64,000 bases of DNA from RGIG4097 sp937885645 (GTDB lineage: Bacteria > Bacillota > Clostridia > Christensenellales > CAG-917): NCBI GenBank assembly GCA_937885645.1, contig CALABJ010000014.1, positions 105,987 to 169,986 of the forward strand. The letters are read 5' to 3'. Positions 41,618 to 50,993 of this stretch are shown here, piece after piece. Within the stretch, counting starts at the first letter, position 1. Every line of letters starts with the position of its first letter. Under the pieces are notes generated by a model. The model did not search any database. It saw only the letters and a list, made by a program, of their open reading frames with translations, and had not been told where the DNA came from. The position numbers and the translations under genes were made by a program.

Positions 41618-42712
41618 TCAGCAAGCTTCTTGGAATCCGCTTTCGGCAATATACCGAAGGAGTCCGTGGCCTATCTCTGCCGACAGTTTCATTGCGGTGA
41701 GCAACGATTTTGTTGTAAATGCGCTTTTGAGCCAATATCCAGCGTCAGGATATATCCTGCGCCACCTCTTTTGAGCGGAGTGGAAGTCCACCCCTTTCAA
41801 CTTGTCCAAAAGGTCAAGACGATATTCACTCAATATATAACCAACTCTAAAATAGCCGTCAGCGGTGAAAATGTCAAATGCTTTCAGCAACTTTTCCATA
41901 GGCCGTCCTGTCAGTTTGTGCAATTTGTCAAGATTTTGGTCGTGTGATGGGGGAATTGCGCAGTCTATTGAGGGGGATGAAAGATAACTTTCATACATCG
42001 TGGCAATCACCGATGCGGAGATAAACTTGTACTCCCCTAAAAGACGGGTGCGTACGCCCTGCCGTTTTGCGCTGTCGTATAGCACCTTTGCCATGACGGT
42101 AGCATTGTCGTCAGCGCGATTATCCACGGACAACTGAAGAAGCCGATATGCCAAATCTAAAGGGCTTGCATCGGGAGATAAATACGGTGTCAATTCCCTT
42201 TTCACCTTGCCGTCCAAGACTTTTTCGTTGTAGTAGTTCTCAAAGGCACGAAGTGGCTGGGATAGAATAATCCCCCACCCTGAGGCAAGACACTCTTTGG
42301 GGCAGTTGTCAATGAGGTCGCTGTCCAACAACACGTATTTCAGCGAGGTGAGATTTTTCCATTTGGTGAGGATAGTGTCCGTTGTTGGAGCAGAAAAAAC
42401 CAAAGCACAATCAATGCCTAAGGCGGTTGCTCTGCGCCTTACCGCATACGCCACTGCCCCCGTGCCCACCCCCAAAATAAACCGCGTGTGGTCGGGGATT
42501 TCACTGACAAGACAGGTGCTGAGGACAGGGTGTTTTTTGTCACTGAAAGCACGCGCCAAATCCTCGGCGTAGGATCGCAAATTGTTGTCGTAAAGCACTG
42601 CCACAAAACCGCCTTCCATGAGAGAGGACAAAATATTTTTCAGCCCTTCAACTCCCCTGCCAACAAGGATTTCAGTGCCTGATATATTCTCTTTTCTTTC
42701 AAAAGTTTCCAT
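41618..42712 (-). CDS. Dehydrogenase-fold protein (glycerol-1-phosphate dehydrogenase/iron-ADH like)
   Basis: A 364-aa protein. The N-terminal half reads as an NAD-binding dehydroquinate synthase/glycerol dehydrogenase fold: VAVLYDNN, ILGVGTGAVAYAVRRRA, then SAPTTDTI. The C-terminal helical domain includes ASGWGIILSQPLRAFE and a DQNLDKLHKL helix. The usual metal-binding His pair is not obvious, so the catalytic function may have changed. It is similar to the AraM/EgsA group only in outline. It is followed by the HAD phosphatase. Confidence 0.6.
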   Translation of the reverse strand: METFERKENISGTEILVGRGVEGLKNILSSLMEGGFVAVLYDNNLRSYAEDLARAFSDKKHPVLSTCLVSEIPDHTRFILGVGTGAVAYAVRRRATALGIDCALVFSAPTTDTILTKWKNLTSLKYVLLDSDLIDNCPKECLASGWGIILSQPLRAFENYYNEKVLDGKVKRELTPYLSPDASPLDLAYRLLQLSVDNRADDNATVMAKVLYDSAKRQGVRTRLLGEYKFISASVIATMYESYLSSPSIDCAIPPSHDQNLDKLHKLTGRPMEKLLKAFDIFTADGYFRVGYILSEYRLDLLDKLKGVDFHSAQKRWRRIYPDAGYWLKSAFTTKSLLTAMKLSAEIGHGLLRYIAESGFQEAC

Positions 42713-42820
42713 AAAAAAACCTCCAAAAAAATGGTAGCAATTTTTGAAGGTTGAATTATGTTTTCTTTTGTCGTGACAGGACTTTTCTTGTCTTAAAATT
42801 TCTTATTTTTGTTGGATTTT

Positions 42821-43627
42821 TTAGAGGGTCAACGCCACTTGATAAACGTCGTTTTTTGGGAGATTTCTTTCCCCTGCCACCTTCTTCACAGCCTCTTTTT
42901 TGTCCATGCCACAGTCAAGATAATGGCGGAGATGGTCCTCTATGGACATATCGGCGAGAGGGTTGTCCTCTTCGGTTTTGCCCTCAACAATCATGACGAT
43001 TTCACCTCTTTCTTCGGCGTCAAAATCACTGAGAGAAGTGATGGTGACACTCTCGTAAAGTTTGGTGATTTCTCTGCAAACGTACACCTTTCTGTCTCCA
43101 AAAATTTCCTCAATATCCTTTGCTGTTTTCTTCAGGTCATGGGGTGCAACATAGAAAATGACAGGCACTGTTGAAGAAGCGTATTTTGACAGAATCGACA
43201 CTTTAAGTTTCTTTTTGTCGGGTAAAAACCCTAAAAACGTGAAACCATCGCAAATTACACCACTCATTGCAACTGCGCTTGCAAAGGCAGTTGGGCCGGG
43301 CACGACTTCAACTGAAACACCTCTTTCACGGCACATTTTGACAAGCACTGCGCCGGGGTCAGAAATGGCAGGCATGCCTGCGTCTGTGATGATGGCAACG
43401 TCCTTTCCTGACTCGATTTCTTGCACCAGTCTTTCACCGCATTCCTTCTCGTTGAATTTGTGATATGCCACAAGTTTTGCCTTCACGTCATAGTGGTTGA
43501 GGAGGGCAAGTGAGTGGCGTGTGTCTTCGCAGGCGATAATGTCCACACTCTTCAAAGTTTCAAGCGCGCGGAGGGTAATGTCCTTGAGATTTCCTATGGG
43601 TGTTCCAACAACGTAGAGTTTTGCCAT
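42821..43627 (-). CDS. rsmI: 16S rRNA (cytidine-1402-2'-O)-methyltransferase
   Basis: A 268-aa protein of the tetrapyrrole-methylase fold. Its signatures are VVGTPIGNLKDIT at the N-terminus, DTRHS near residue 35, DAGMPAISDPG near 83 and VPGPTAF near 109. It methylates the 2'-O of C1402 of 16S rRNA. Its ATG overlaps the stop of the preceding methyltransferase gene by one base; the three-gene run rplI, trmN6-like, rsmI is tightly packed and probably one transcript. Confidence 0.96.
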   Translation of the reverse strand: MAKLYVVGTPIGNLKDITLRALETLKSVDIIACEDTRHSLALLNHYDVKAKLVAYHKFNEKECGERLVQEIESGKDVAIITDAGMPAISDPGAVLVKMCRERGVSVEVVPGPTAFASAVAMSGVICDGFTFLGFLPDKKKLKVSILSKYASSTVPVIFYVAPHDLKKTAKDIEEIFGDRKVYVCREITKLYESVTITSLSDFDAEERGEIVMIVEGKTEEDNPLADMSIEDHLRHYLDCGMDKKEAVKKVAGERNLPKNDVYQVALTL

Positions 43628-44334
43628 CAGCGATATAGTTCCTTGACTTTTTCTGTGTATTTTCCCTCTTCGTCCATAAGGATAAGAGTGGAGGATTGAA
43701 GCCCCAACTTGCCACCTTTCTTTGCTGAGATGATGACGGTGTCAACGCCCTTTGACAATTTGGGGTAAACGTAGGTTATGTGCTTTGGTTCAAGCCCGTT
43801 TTGGTGAAGAGTCGTGATAAGTTCAACAAGCCTGTCCGCCTTGTAAACAATGAAGAAATCCCCACCGTTTTTGAGGACGTAAGACGCGGCAAAAACAAAG
43901 TCGTTGAGGATGCAGTCTCCTTGCTTTCTTGCCACTGCCCTTTGTGAAATTTTTTCAAGTCCATCATCTCCGCCAAAATAAGGGGGATTGCAGATTGCCT
44001 TGTCAAAACTGCCTGCAGTGAGCAAGGCTTTCACGTCCTTGACGTCACCAGTGACAATCTCGATTTTGTCATCAAGATGATTCATCTTCACACTGCGCCT
44101 TGACATCTCTGCAGTGCAACTATCAATCTCAACGCCAACAACTTTCTTTGCCCCTTTCTTCACCGAAACGAGGATTGACATAACCCCTGAGCCTGAGCCC
44201 AAGTCTAGGACGGTGTCATCCTTGCCTATCTTTGCAAGGTTTGCAAGCAAAACCGAGTCGGCTGAAAAAAGATAGCCGTCGTCGTCCTGCAACACCTTGT
44301 AGTCATCGGTGAGAAAAGTGACAAATTCACTCAT
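43627..44334 (-). CDS. tRNA1(Val) (adenine-37-N6)-methyltransferase-like protein
   Basis: A 235-aa Rossmann methyltransferase. AdoMet motif I is LDLGSGSGV near residue 43 and the catalytic NPPYF sits near 116. An N-terminal LQDDDGYLFSADSVLLA is typical of YfiC/TrmN6 proteins. It probably N6-methylates an adenine next to a tRNA anticodon. It overlaps both rplI (start shares a base with the stop) and rsmI. A related RlmF-like substrate is possible. Confidence 0.85.
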   Translation of the reverse strand: MSEFVTFLTDDYKVLQDDDGYLFSADSVLLANLAKIGKDDTVLDLGSGSGVMSILVSVKKGAKKVVGVEIDSCTAEMSRRSVKMNHLDDKIEIVTGDVKDVKALLTAGSFDKAICNPPYFGGDDGLEKISQRAVARKQGDCILNDFVFAASYVLKNGGDFFIVYKADRLVELITTLHQNGLEPKHITYVYPKLSKGVDTVIISAKKGGKLGLQSSTLILMDEEGKYTEKVKELYR

Positions 44335-44780
44335 TAGGCTCTGACCACTGTGATTTTGAGGGTTGCGGTGATTTCGGGATAGACACGGACGGTCACTTCA
44401 AAGTCACCGAAGTCACGGATGTTTTCTTTCAGTTCGATTTTCTTTTTGTCAACGTTGTAGCCTTGCTCTTGAAGTGCAGATGCAATGTTGTCGTTGGTGA
44501 CACTGCCAAACATCTTGCCGTTGTTGTCACCACCCTTTGCTTTGACGGTGAGTTTGATCTTTTTCAGTTGCTCGGCAAGAACCTTTGCATCAGCCTTTTC
44601 TTGTGCGATTTTGGCTTCGTGGGCCTTTTTGCGTTGCTCGGCAACGTAGAGATTTTGTACGGTGCCCTCTTGTGCCAAACCTTTTTTCAGCAAGCAATTT
44701 CTTGCATAGCCGTCGTTGACTTCAATGATTTCGCCTTTTTTGCCTTGACCTTTTACGTCTTGTAGAAGAATAACTTTCAT
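44334..44780 (-). CDS. rplI: 50S ribosomal protein L9
   Basis: A 148-aa protein of normal L9 length. The conserved N-terminal domain is MKVILLQDVKGQGKKGEI with NDGYARNCLLKKGLA. A central helix connects to the C-terminal rRNA-binding domain. AAAGGAG lies eight bases upstream of the ATG. The divergent DUF1540 gene starts 125 bases away. Confidence 0.98.
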   Translation of the reverse strand: MKVILLQDVKGQGKKGEIIEVNDGYARNCLLKKGLAQEGTVQNLYVAEQRKKAHEAKIAQEKADAKVLAEQLKKIKLTVKAKGGDNNGKMFGSVTNDNIASALQEQGYNVDKKKIELKENIRDFGDFEVTVRVYPEITATLKITVVRA

Positions 44781-44904
44781 AATGTACTCCTTTTCTTTAT
44801 TGTATCACGAAGGCGCGCTTTTTTCAACGATTATATTCTCATATAATTTTCGGTTTATTTTGTCAAAACAAGGCAATACTAACAAAAAACAAAAAGGAGC
44901 GACT

Positions 44905-45219
44905 ATGAAAGAAATAAATTGCAAAACCTCAAATTGTGAACATAACGTCAAATGCAAGTGCCTTGCAGGAGTCATTGCCGTCGGTGAAAACGCAAAATGC
45001 CTCAGCCGTATCAAACGTGACGGGGGCGCACTGGCACAATCCTTTGCTGACGTAGAAGCCGGTGAAGAATTTTTCGGCGAAAGCACCGAAGTCCTTGTGC
45101 AGTGCTCTGCAGAGTGCGCCCTCAACCATGACGGCATCTGCACCGCCGAGCGTATTGACGTGGATGATGTCTTATTCGGCACAAAATGTAAGACCCGCAT
45201 CTCCACAAAAGAAAAGTAA
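44905..45219 (+). CDS. DUF1540-domain protein (104 aa)
   Basis: A 104-aa cysteine-rich protein with two DUF1540 units, CKTSNCEHNVKCKCLAGVI at the N-terminus and CSAECALNHDGICTAERI near residue 73. The cysteines are spaced for metal binding. The family is common in clostridia, often spore-related, with no established function. The ATG at 44905 has AAAGGAGC six bases upstream; the open frame extends further up without a site. It ends before a terminator shared with the convergent helicase gene. Confidence 0.88.
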   Translation: MKEINCKTSNCEHNVKCKCLAGVIAVGENAKCLSRIKRDGGALAQSFADVEAGEEFFGESTEVLVQCSAECALNHDGICTAERIDVDDVLFGTKCKTRISTKEK

Positions 45220-45225
45220 ATAAGA

Positions 45226-45253
45226 AAAACCTAAACAAATGTTTAGGTTTTTA
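45226..45253. terminator. Bidirectional terminator between DUF1540 gene and helicase
   Basis: AAAAACCTAAAC and GTTTAGGTTTTT make a 12-bp stem around AAAT, with T runs on both strands. It lies between two convergent genes. Confidence 0.92.
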
Positions 45254-45255
45254 CT

Positions 45256-48200
45256 TTACATAATATCAAATATTGTTTGTTGTATTGGCTTGGAGCCATC
45301 TTTCAGCGATAAAATTATTTCTGCAATGTACTCATACGCTTTTACAAATGCATTAGGAATTATGACAAGTTTTATCCCGTGTTTTTTGCACAATTCCATC
45401 TTCTTTTTATCTGCACTTTCTCTTTTCGATATACCAAAGTGCTCTCCGCCATTCACTTCAAATGCAATTACAGGTTTCTTTGCGGAAAAAATTCCTTTTT
45501 CAAACAAAACCAAATCAAATTCTCCGTTAGGGAGCACACTATCATCGCCCTTGATAAGTTTGCTTATTTTCACGTTTCTATCCGTATCAAATGTCTTATG
45601 ACAAGAGCAAAAATGCGTTATTGTTTTGAAAAATTCATCTTCTGCAATACTGCCATTTGACTTGCCAATTTCAATTTTTATTGATTCGTTTGGTGGCACT
45701 TCAAATCCGCCATTATTTTTCGCATATTGCACTAAGTTGTACAAATCATCTTGCTTGTTTGACAGTTTTTCAAGGACTTCTGTGTCTGCTGCAATAATTA
45801 GTTTGTTTTTTGCTCTTGTTACTGCAACATTTATCAACTCATAATTGTCCTTGATCCACTTGAAAGTACCCTTGCTTGTCTTTGCAGACAACGCAGTGGA
45901 CAAAATGATCGTGTCTTTTTCTGCTCCTTGAATCGAATGTATTGTCCCACATTCTATTCCTGTAATATTCCTTTGTTTGAGCAGTGTTTGTATAATTTCT
46001 TTTTGATTTACAAATGGTGTTATTATGTGAGCATCTGTGACTTTGTTTCGTTCTATGTAATCAACCACAGCGCATGCCTCATCAAATGCTTCGTTTTTGC
46101 GCTTTATATTTTTATTTTTTACATCCAAAACTTGTAAAAAACCTTCTCTCTCTACATATTCAAGATTCAGTGAATTGTTGTAGTATCTTTGATTAGAAAA
46201 ATCTATAATTTTTCTTCCACAACGATAATGATATTTAAGTTGTACGTATTTTGAGATGTTATCATGCGCAATCATCACGTCCCAAATAGAATGATTTTTA
46301 TAATTATAGTTCGTGGGCACATTGTACTTTTCCACCAATTCTTCATTTATATGATCTTCTAATATGATAACTGGCTTGAGTTGGTTGGGGTCGCCTACAA
46401 GCAACAAAGATTCTGCCTTTGCAATAGGCAGAAGTGCAGTTGCAACATTACATTGCCCCGCCTCATCCATAATGACAAGATTGAACATAAATTTAGGGGT
46501 TCCCAATCGGCGTGAAGATATATTCGTTGAAAAGATAACAGGAAAAACCTCTGTCAATTTTTTCATGTTTTCATCGTCTTGCGCCCATTTATTAAACTCA
46601 GATGCTCGCGCATCATCATCTTCTATATTGCAAATTCTTATAAGTTCAACGAATCTCGGTTTCTTTAACTTACTTATGTACTCAAGCGACTTGAAAAATA
46701 AAAATTGCGACAAAAGATAGTTTTCTTTCAACGGATAAAACAATGAAGTTATCTCTTCATTGGTTATTTCATGAGTTGTTGCCAATTTTTCTTTGAGCTG
46801 TTCTACTCGTTTTTTTGCAACTTCTATGAGTTTGCTGCTTTTATCTTCGAATGAATCAATTAATCTCTGAGAGTTTTCAAGATAATTTTCTATATCTATC
46901 CTTTTTTCTTGCTCATTAAGCAACTCAATTAACTTTGCATTTCTTTCATCGGAAGAAGTTTTAATTTTATCAAGTTTATCTTCTTGTGCTTGTTTGTTTG
47001 TAGAAAAGTTGTACAACTCGCGTATTCTTAATGTGGCTTTCTTAACTTCATCAAAGTTGCCAAGTCTTAAATACGGAAAATTGACAGTGTCTTCTCGATA
47101 AGTGAATTGAAGTTTTTCAATAATTCCATTAACAGGTTTATTGTTTGAAGAACAAACCAGCACCGATTTGTCGTTGAAAAAAGCACTTAAAACAACGTTT
47201 ACAATGGTTTGTGTTTTGCCAGTTCCCGGAGGCCCTTCCACATATGTGACAGGATATTTCATAGAATTGTACAATGCTCGCATTTGACTAATATTTATTT
47301 TCCTGTCATAAATAATAAGCGAAGGCTCTTTTCTTCTTATATTATTTCGCTTGGTAATATTTCCAAAAAATGATTTCAGCGGGGTTGACAATGCGTTTGT
47401 ATGGTATTTTGTTTCAATGATGTTGTATGTTTCTTCAAGATTTGCAGGCATTTCTCTTTGAAGAAGCATAATGTCTGGGCGAGTGTCTATAACTTCACCT
47501 GCCTTCAAACTTTCTGCAATCATCTGTATATATTCATCGCATTTTTCAGAAAACGTGTTTGCAAACTCATCCGCATCCATATTTATATAGTTAAACAAAG
47601 AATGGCGTCTTCCACGTATTAAAAATGATTGATTGATCCTTCTCTTATTATCCAAAACCAATGATTTTTTGACAGGGTCGAATTTCAATTCATAATAACT
47701 TACAACATACTTGTCATTGCCCTTGCTGATTGAAAGATCGTTGATGGCAAGCGTATTATACTTGTCTTCAACCTTGTTTATGTCGTAACAATAAATGTCT
47801 TCAACTATCTTTTTTATTTGTACATCAGTCAAAGGAAAAACTTTTTCTTTTCTCAAATTTCTTACATCAATGCCCTGGACCGGCACATAATCGGTCTGAG
47901 AAGGGTCGCTATCAAGAATATTACACTCTATGTAATAGTTCAAAATATTATGGTTGAAATGATCATAGTTCAACCATTGACATTTATCCAAATTGTTTTC
48001 TATTTTGTCTATTAATTTTTCTGGAATGTCATACGATGAAAAATCAATCACTTCCGCAGAAAGAATGTTTTCAAAAGAAATCCATGTTTCAAATGTGTTG
48101 ACAGATTTCCTTTCATTAAACATAAAAACTTGTAGTTTTTTAGTTTCAAAATTAATGTCTTTGACTGCAATCCAATAAAAGGTGTTTTCTCCGCTTTGAT

Positions 48201-48273
48201 TTATGTACGAAATATTGAGCCATTTGTTTTCTTTTATCGCTCGTGATATTTTGTCACCAATATTTTTACTCAT
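45256..48273 (-). CDS. SF1 helicase with C-terminal PD-(D/E)XK-like nuclease domain (1005 aa)
   Basis: A 1005-aa protein. An N-terminal 250-residue region begins with a WYL-like pattern (WLNISYINQSGENTFYWIAV). The SF1 helicase of Upf1/Dna2 type follows: EGPPGTGKTQT (Walker A, about 343), VIMDEAGQ (Walker B), HYRCG, HSIQGAEKD and VAVTRAKNKL. A coiled coil splits the motor. The C-terminus from about 870 has GEFDLVLFEKG and IAFEVNGGEHFG, resembling a DUF2726-type nuclease. Such fusions occur in phage defence. It stands alone between convergent or codirectional housekeeping genes, so it could be a single-gene defence. The WYL and nuclease calls are tentative. The start has no strong ribosome site (AGGTGG at a distance). 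Confidence 0.8.
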   Translation of the reverse strand: MSKNIGDKISRAIKENKWLNISYINQSGENTFYWIAVKDINFETKKLQVFMFNERKSVNTFETWISFENILSAEVIDFSSYDIPEKLIDKIENNLDKCQWLNYDHFNHNILNYYIECNILDSDPSQTDYVPVQGIDVRNLRKEKVFPLTDVQIKKIVEDIYCYDINKVEDKYNTLAINDLSISKGNDKYVVSYYELKFDPVKKSLVLDNKRRINQSFLIRGRRHSLFNYINMDADEFANTFSEKCDEYIQMIAESLKAGEVIDTRPDIMLLQREMPANLEETYNIIETKYHTNALSTPLKSFFGNITKRNNIRRKEPSLIIYDRKINISQMRALYNSMKYPVTYVEGPPGTGKTQTIVNVVLSAFFNDKSVLVCSSNNKPVNGIIEKLQFTYREDTVNFPYLRLGNFDEVKKATLRIRELYNFSTNKQAQEDKLDKIKTSSDERNAKLIELLNEQEKRIDIENYLENSQRLIDSFEDKSSKLIEVAKKRVEQLKEKLATTHEITNEEITSLFYPLKENYLLSQFLFFKSLEYISKLKKPRFVELIRICNIEDDDARASEFNKWAQDDENMKKLTEVFPVIFSTNISSRRLGTPKFMFNLVIMDEAGQCNVATALLPIAKAESLLLVGDPNQLKPVIILEDHINEELVEKYNVPTNYNYKNHSIWDVMIAHDNISKYVQLKYHYRCGRKIIDFSNQRYYNNSLNLEYVEREGFLQVLDVKNKNIKRKNEAFDEACAVVDYIERNKVTDAHIITPFVNQKEIIQTLLKQRNITGIECGTIHSIQGAEKDTIILSTALSAKTSKGTFKWIKDNYELINVAVTRAKNKLIIAADTEVLEKLSNKQDDLYNLVQYAKNNGGFEVPPNESIKIEIGKSNGSIAEDEFFKTITHFCSCHKTFDTDRNVKISKLIKGDDSVLPNGEFDLVLFEKGIFSAKKPVIAFEVNGGEHFGISKRESADKKKMELCKKHGIKLVIIPNAFVKAYEYIAEIILSLKDGSKPIQQTIFDIM

Positions 48274-48337
48274 AAAACCACCTCATCATTAATTATAACA
48301 TCATTGTCATAATTTACAAGACTATGTTTTACAAAAG

Positions 48338-48362
48338 AAAAGAGCAGATTTACTGCTCTTTT
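48338..48362 (-). terminator. Terminator of tsaD
   Basis: AAAAGAGCAG and CTGCTCTTTT pair across a 5-base loop, followed by T-rich DNA on the minus strand. It lies just past the tsaD stop. Confidence 0.85.
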
Positions 48363-48373
48363 AATCACTGTTT

Positions 48374-49387
48374 TTACTTTAAGGGGACTGTCGCTTTCGC
48401 ATCCAAATCCAATGCGGTAGGTTGCAGCCCTTCTTCAATCATAAAGTAGGCGGCTGCGCCTATCATTGAGGCGTTGTCGGTGCAGTATTGAAGTTTTGGA
48501 TAATGCACTTCGATTCCCCTTTCGCTGAACTTTTCAAAGGAGGACCTCAAGTGCTTGTTGGCGGATACGCCACCTGCGATGGACACCTTTTTCAGCCCTG
48601 TCTTTTCAAGGGCAATGCCCGTCACTGTCACCATTTGGTCAATGGCCGCTTTTTGGAAGGAGCAAGCCACGTCTGCACGAGGGATTTCCTTTCCTTTTTG
48701 CGTCAAGTTGTGGACGTAATTTATGACGAAAGTTTTGAGTCCGCTATAACTGAAATAGGGTGCTTCCCCTCTCTTGAATTTGGGGGCGGGCATGTTGATA
48801 GAGGGCTTGCCTTCAAGGGCAAGTTTTTCAATTTCAGGGCCACCGGGATAAGGCAAACCAAGGACGCGAGCAACCTTGTCAAAAGCCTCCCCTGCGGCAT
48901 CGTCGCGAGAGGATGCGACAAGCTCAATATCGGTGTAGTTTTTCACATGAACGACGGCCGTGTGGCCACCGCTTGCAAGCATACAAAGATAGGGGGGAGT
49001 GAGGGTGCTGTCAATGTAGTTTGAGGCGATATGTCCCTTGATGTGAGAGATGGCGTAAAGGGGCTTTTTCCAAGCAAAAGCCGAGCCCTTTGCAAAGTTG
49101 ACACCAACAAGCAATGCGCCAAGAAGACCAGCACCATAAGTCACTGCAATTGCGTCAATATCGTCAGGGGTTACAGAGGCCTTTTCCATGGCTTCCTTCA
49201 CCACGTTTTCAATGGCGAGGGTGTGATTTCTTGAAGCGATTTCAGGCACAACACCACCATATCTGCGGTGGATTTCAATTTGTGAAGAAACCGCAGAACC
49301 GAGCACTGTTCTGCCTTCTTTGACCACGGCTGCCGCCGTTTCGTCACAACTGGATTCAATTGCCAAAATCACTTTGATTTCACTCAT
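48374..49387 (-). CDS. tsaD: tRNA N6-adenosine threonylcarbamoyltransferase
   Basis: A 337-aa Kae1/TsaD protein, part of the complex that adds the threonylcarbamoyl group of t6A at A37 of ANN-decoding tRNAs. The signatures are ILAIESSCDETAAAVV at the N-terminus, the metal site HIKGH near residue 109, SGGHT near 132 and SIAGGVSANKHLR. The start is set at the ATG at 49387 because the known family N-terminus begins there; a long upstream open stretch has no homology. A TATACT box lies eight bases before the ATG with no ribosome site, so the mRNA may be leaderless. Confidence 0.95.
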   Translation of the reverse strand: MSEIKVILAIESSCDETAAAVVKEGRTVLGSAVSSQIEIHRRYGGVVPEIASRNHTLAIENVVKEAMEKASVTPDDIDAIAVTYGAGLLGALLVGVNFAKGSAFAWKKPLYAISHIKGHIASNYIDSTLTPPYLCMLASGGHTAVVHVKNYTDIELVASSRDDAAGEAFDKVARVLGLPYPGGPEIEKLALEGKPSINMPAPKFKRGEAPYFSYSGLKTFVINYVHNLTQKGKEIPRADVACSFQKAAIDQMVTVTGIALEKTGLKKVSIAGGVSANKHLRSSFEKFSERGIEVHYPKLQYCTDNASMIGAAAYFMIEEGLQPTALDLDAKATVPLK

Positions 49388-49469
49388 ACGTTTAGTATAA
49401 CACACCCAGAATTTTTTGAAAAGTATATCTCTCCCTTTTGTATAAAAACAACTTTGAAAGGAATACTTA

Positions 49470-49492
49470 AAAGGGTGCAGGCACACCCTTTC
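49470..49492. other. Hairpin in the tsaD/ferritin-like intergenic region
   Basis: AAAGGGTG and CACCCTTT form a perfect 8-bp stem around CAGGCA, in the leader of the ferritin-like gene. No T run follows on the plus strand, so it may be an mRNA control or stability element rather than a terminator. Confidence 0.5.
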
Positions 49493-49571
49493 GCTCTTGC
49501 ACATAACAAGTGTTTGAAAACAAAGATAATAACCAAACAACAACTTTAACAATACAAAAAAGGAGTGTAAA

Positions 49572-50834
49572 ATGTCATTTAATCCATTTGAACAAAAAAC
49601 AACCACCGTTGAAAAGGGGCTTGAATCTTGGCAAAAAATCTTTGTCGAACCCTATGACAAAACAAAGACAGACCCCTTCACAAAGCTCCGTATCATCCTT
49701 ATGAACGGCACTGAATTTGAAGCAAACTGGTATTCTCATCAATTTTCTCGTCACTGCACCGACCAAGACTTGCGGAGAGAAATTGCAACAATACGCCGTG
49801 TTGAACAACAGCAACAAAAAAAGATTTCAGGGTTGAAACCTCTCAATGAAAGCATCCTTGAAACCACCATTGGCTACGAGCAACTTGCCGTTGAATTGAC
49901 TGCAAATCTTGCCCGCCGAGAGAAAAACGAGGACGTGAAAAACGCCTTGAATTTTGCTCTCCTTGAAGACTTTGACCACCTCTATCGTTTTTCAAATCTT
50001 CTCAAAATGGAGCACGGAATTGACGCCTCTGTCCTTGTTGACAAACGGACTGAAATCACCCCCGGCAGACCTACAATTTCAGAGCATCGTCTTGCTCCCG
50101 ATGACGTACGTCATCACATTGATGCTGAGCACTCTGACCCCTTCACAAGACTGTGCTCTGCAATCATCACTGCAGCGGAGCAACAAACCATGAACTATTA
50201 TATGAACGTGGCAGGTTTCTACACCAGTGAACTAGGAAGAAAAATGTTCAGCGAAATTGCCATGATTGAGGAGCAACACGTCACTCAATACGGCTCACTT
50301 ATGGATGTGAAATGCAGTTGGCTCACTGGGCTTCTTGAACACGAATACGTGGAGTGCTATCTCTATTGGTCCTGCGTGCAAGATGAAACAGACCCTCGCA
50401 TCAAAACCATTTGGGAAACCTGCCTTGAACAAGAGCTGGCACACCTTCAAAAAGTGGCTTGTCTCCTTGAAAAATATGAGGGCAAGTCATACAAGGATGT
50501 GTTCCCCTGCCCTGACTTCCCTGAGCCTCTCACCTTTGGCACGGACAACATTGACTACGTCCGTGGGGTGCTGAAAAAGACCGCTTGGTACACCTCTGTG
50601 GGAGAGGGCTATGCTGACGTGAGAGATATGGACTGCAAATATCCCTACTTTGTGTGGCAAGGCAAGCTGAATGGTTGCGGTGACCATACACCCTCTCACC
50701 AGGTCATCGACCTATATATCAAAAACTTCAAAGAGGACTTCCGCTTTGAGGTGGGCAAAAACCCTGTGAAGGAATTGCAAGACCGCACCTGTGACAATAC
50801 CTCAGTGGGCAGATGCTGTAAGGACTGCAAGTAA
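49572..50834 (+). CDS. Ferritin-like (di-iron carboxylate fold) protein (420 aa)
   Basis: A 420-aa protein with two ferritin-type helical halves. E and H residues occur in the spacing of a di-iron site: IGYEQLAVELTANLA near residue 100, LLEDFDHLYRF near 131, IEEQHVTQYG near 234 and EQELAHLQKV near 281. A C-terminal region has several Cys, ending CCKDCK. It resembles rubrerythrin-type proteins of anaerobes that deal with oxygen or peroxide, but the substrate is not known. AAAGGAG precedes the ATG. A strong terminator follows at 50893. Confidence 0.72.
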   Translation: MSFNPFEQKTTTVEKGLESWQKIFVEPYDKTKTDPFTKLRIILMNGTEFEANWYSHQFSRHCTDQDLRREIATIRRVEQQQQKKISGLKPLNESILETTIGYEQLAVELTANLARREKNEDVKNALNFALLEDFDHLYRFSNLLKMEHGIDASVLVDKRTEITPGRPTISEHRLAPDDVRHHIDAEHSDPFTRLCSAIITAAEQQTMNYYMNVAGFYTSELGRKMFSEIAMIEEQHVTQYGSLMDVKCSWLTGLLEHEYVECYLYWSCVQDETDPRIKTIWETCLEQELAHLQKVACLLEKYEGKSYKDVFPCPDFPEPLTFGTDNIDYVRGVLKKTAWYTSVGEGYADVRDMDCKYPYFVWQGKLNGCGDHTPSHQVIDLYIKNFKEDFRFEVGKNPVKELQDRTCDNTSVGRCCKDCK

Positions 50835-50892
50835 AAGTTCATCACGAAATTTAGACTCAATTTGGTGCAAATACAAGACGAGTTTCAAAGAA

Positions 50893-50920
50893 ATGACGGC
50901 GAAATGCCGTCATTTTCTTT
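50893..50920 (+). terminator. Terminator of the ferritin-like gene
   Basis: ATGACGGC and GCCGTCAT form an 8-bp stem around GAAAT, followed by TTTTCTTT, about 60 bases past the stop. Confidence 0.88.
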
Positions 50921-50937
50921 ACGCAGTAAAGTTTTTG

Positions 50938-50965
50938 TTGATTTTACACTGGTTTGTGGTATAAT
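50938..50965 (+). promoter_or_regulatory. Promoter of the aminopeptidase gene
   Basis: TTGATT (50938-50943) and TATAAT (50960-50965) are 16 bases apart, 29 bases upstream of the start at 50994. Confidence 0.7.
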
Positions 50966-50993
50966 TTTGTCATTAACATATAGGAGACGAAAT

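Noticed and set aside
49388..49606. Longer N-terminus for TsaD
   Set aside because: The extra 73 codons are Phe/Leu/Cys-rich, show no family similarity and overlap the promoter-like region.
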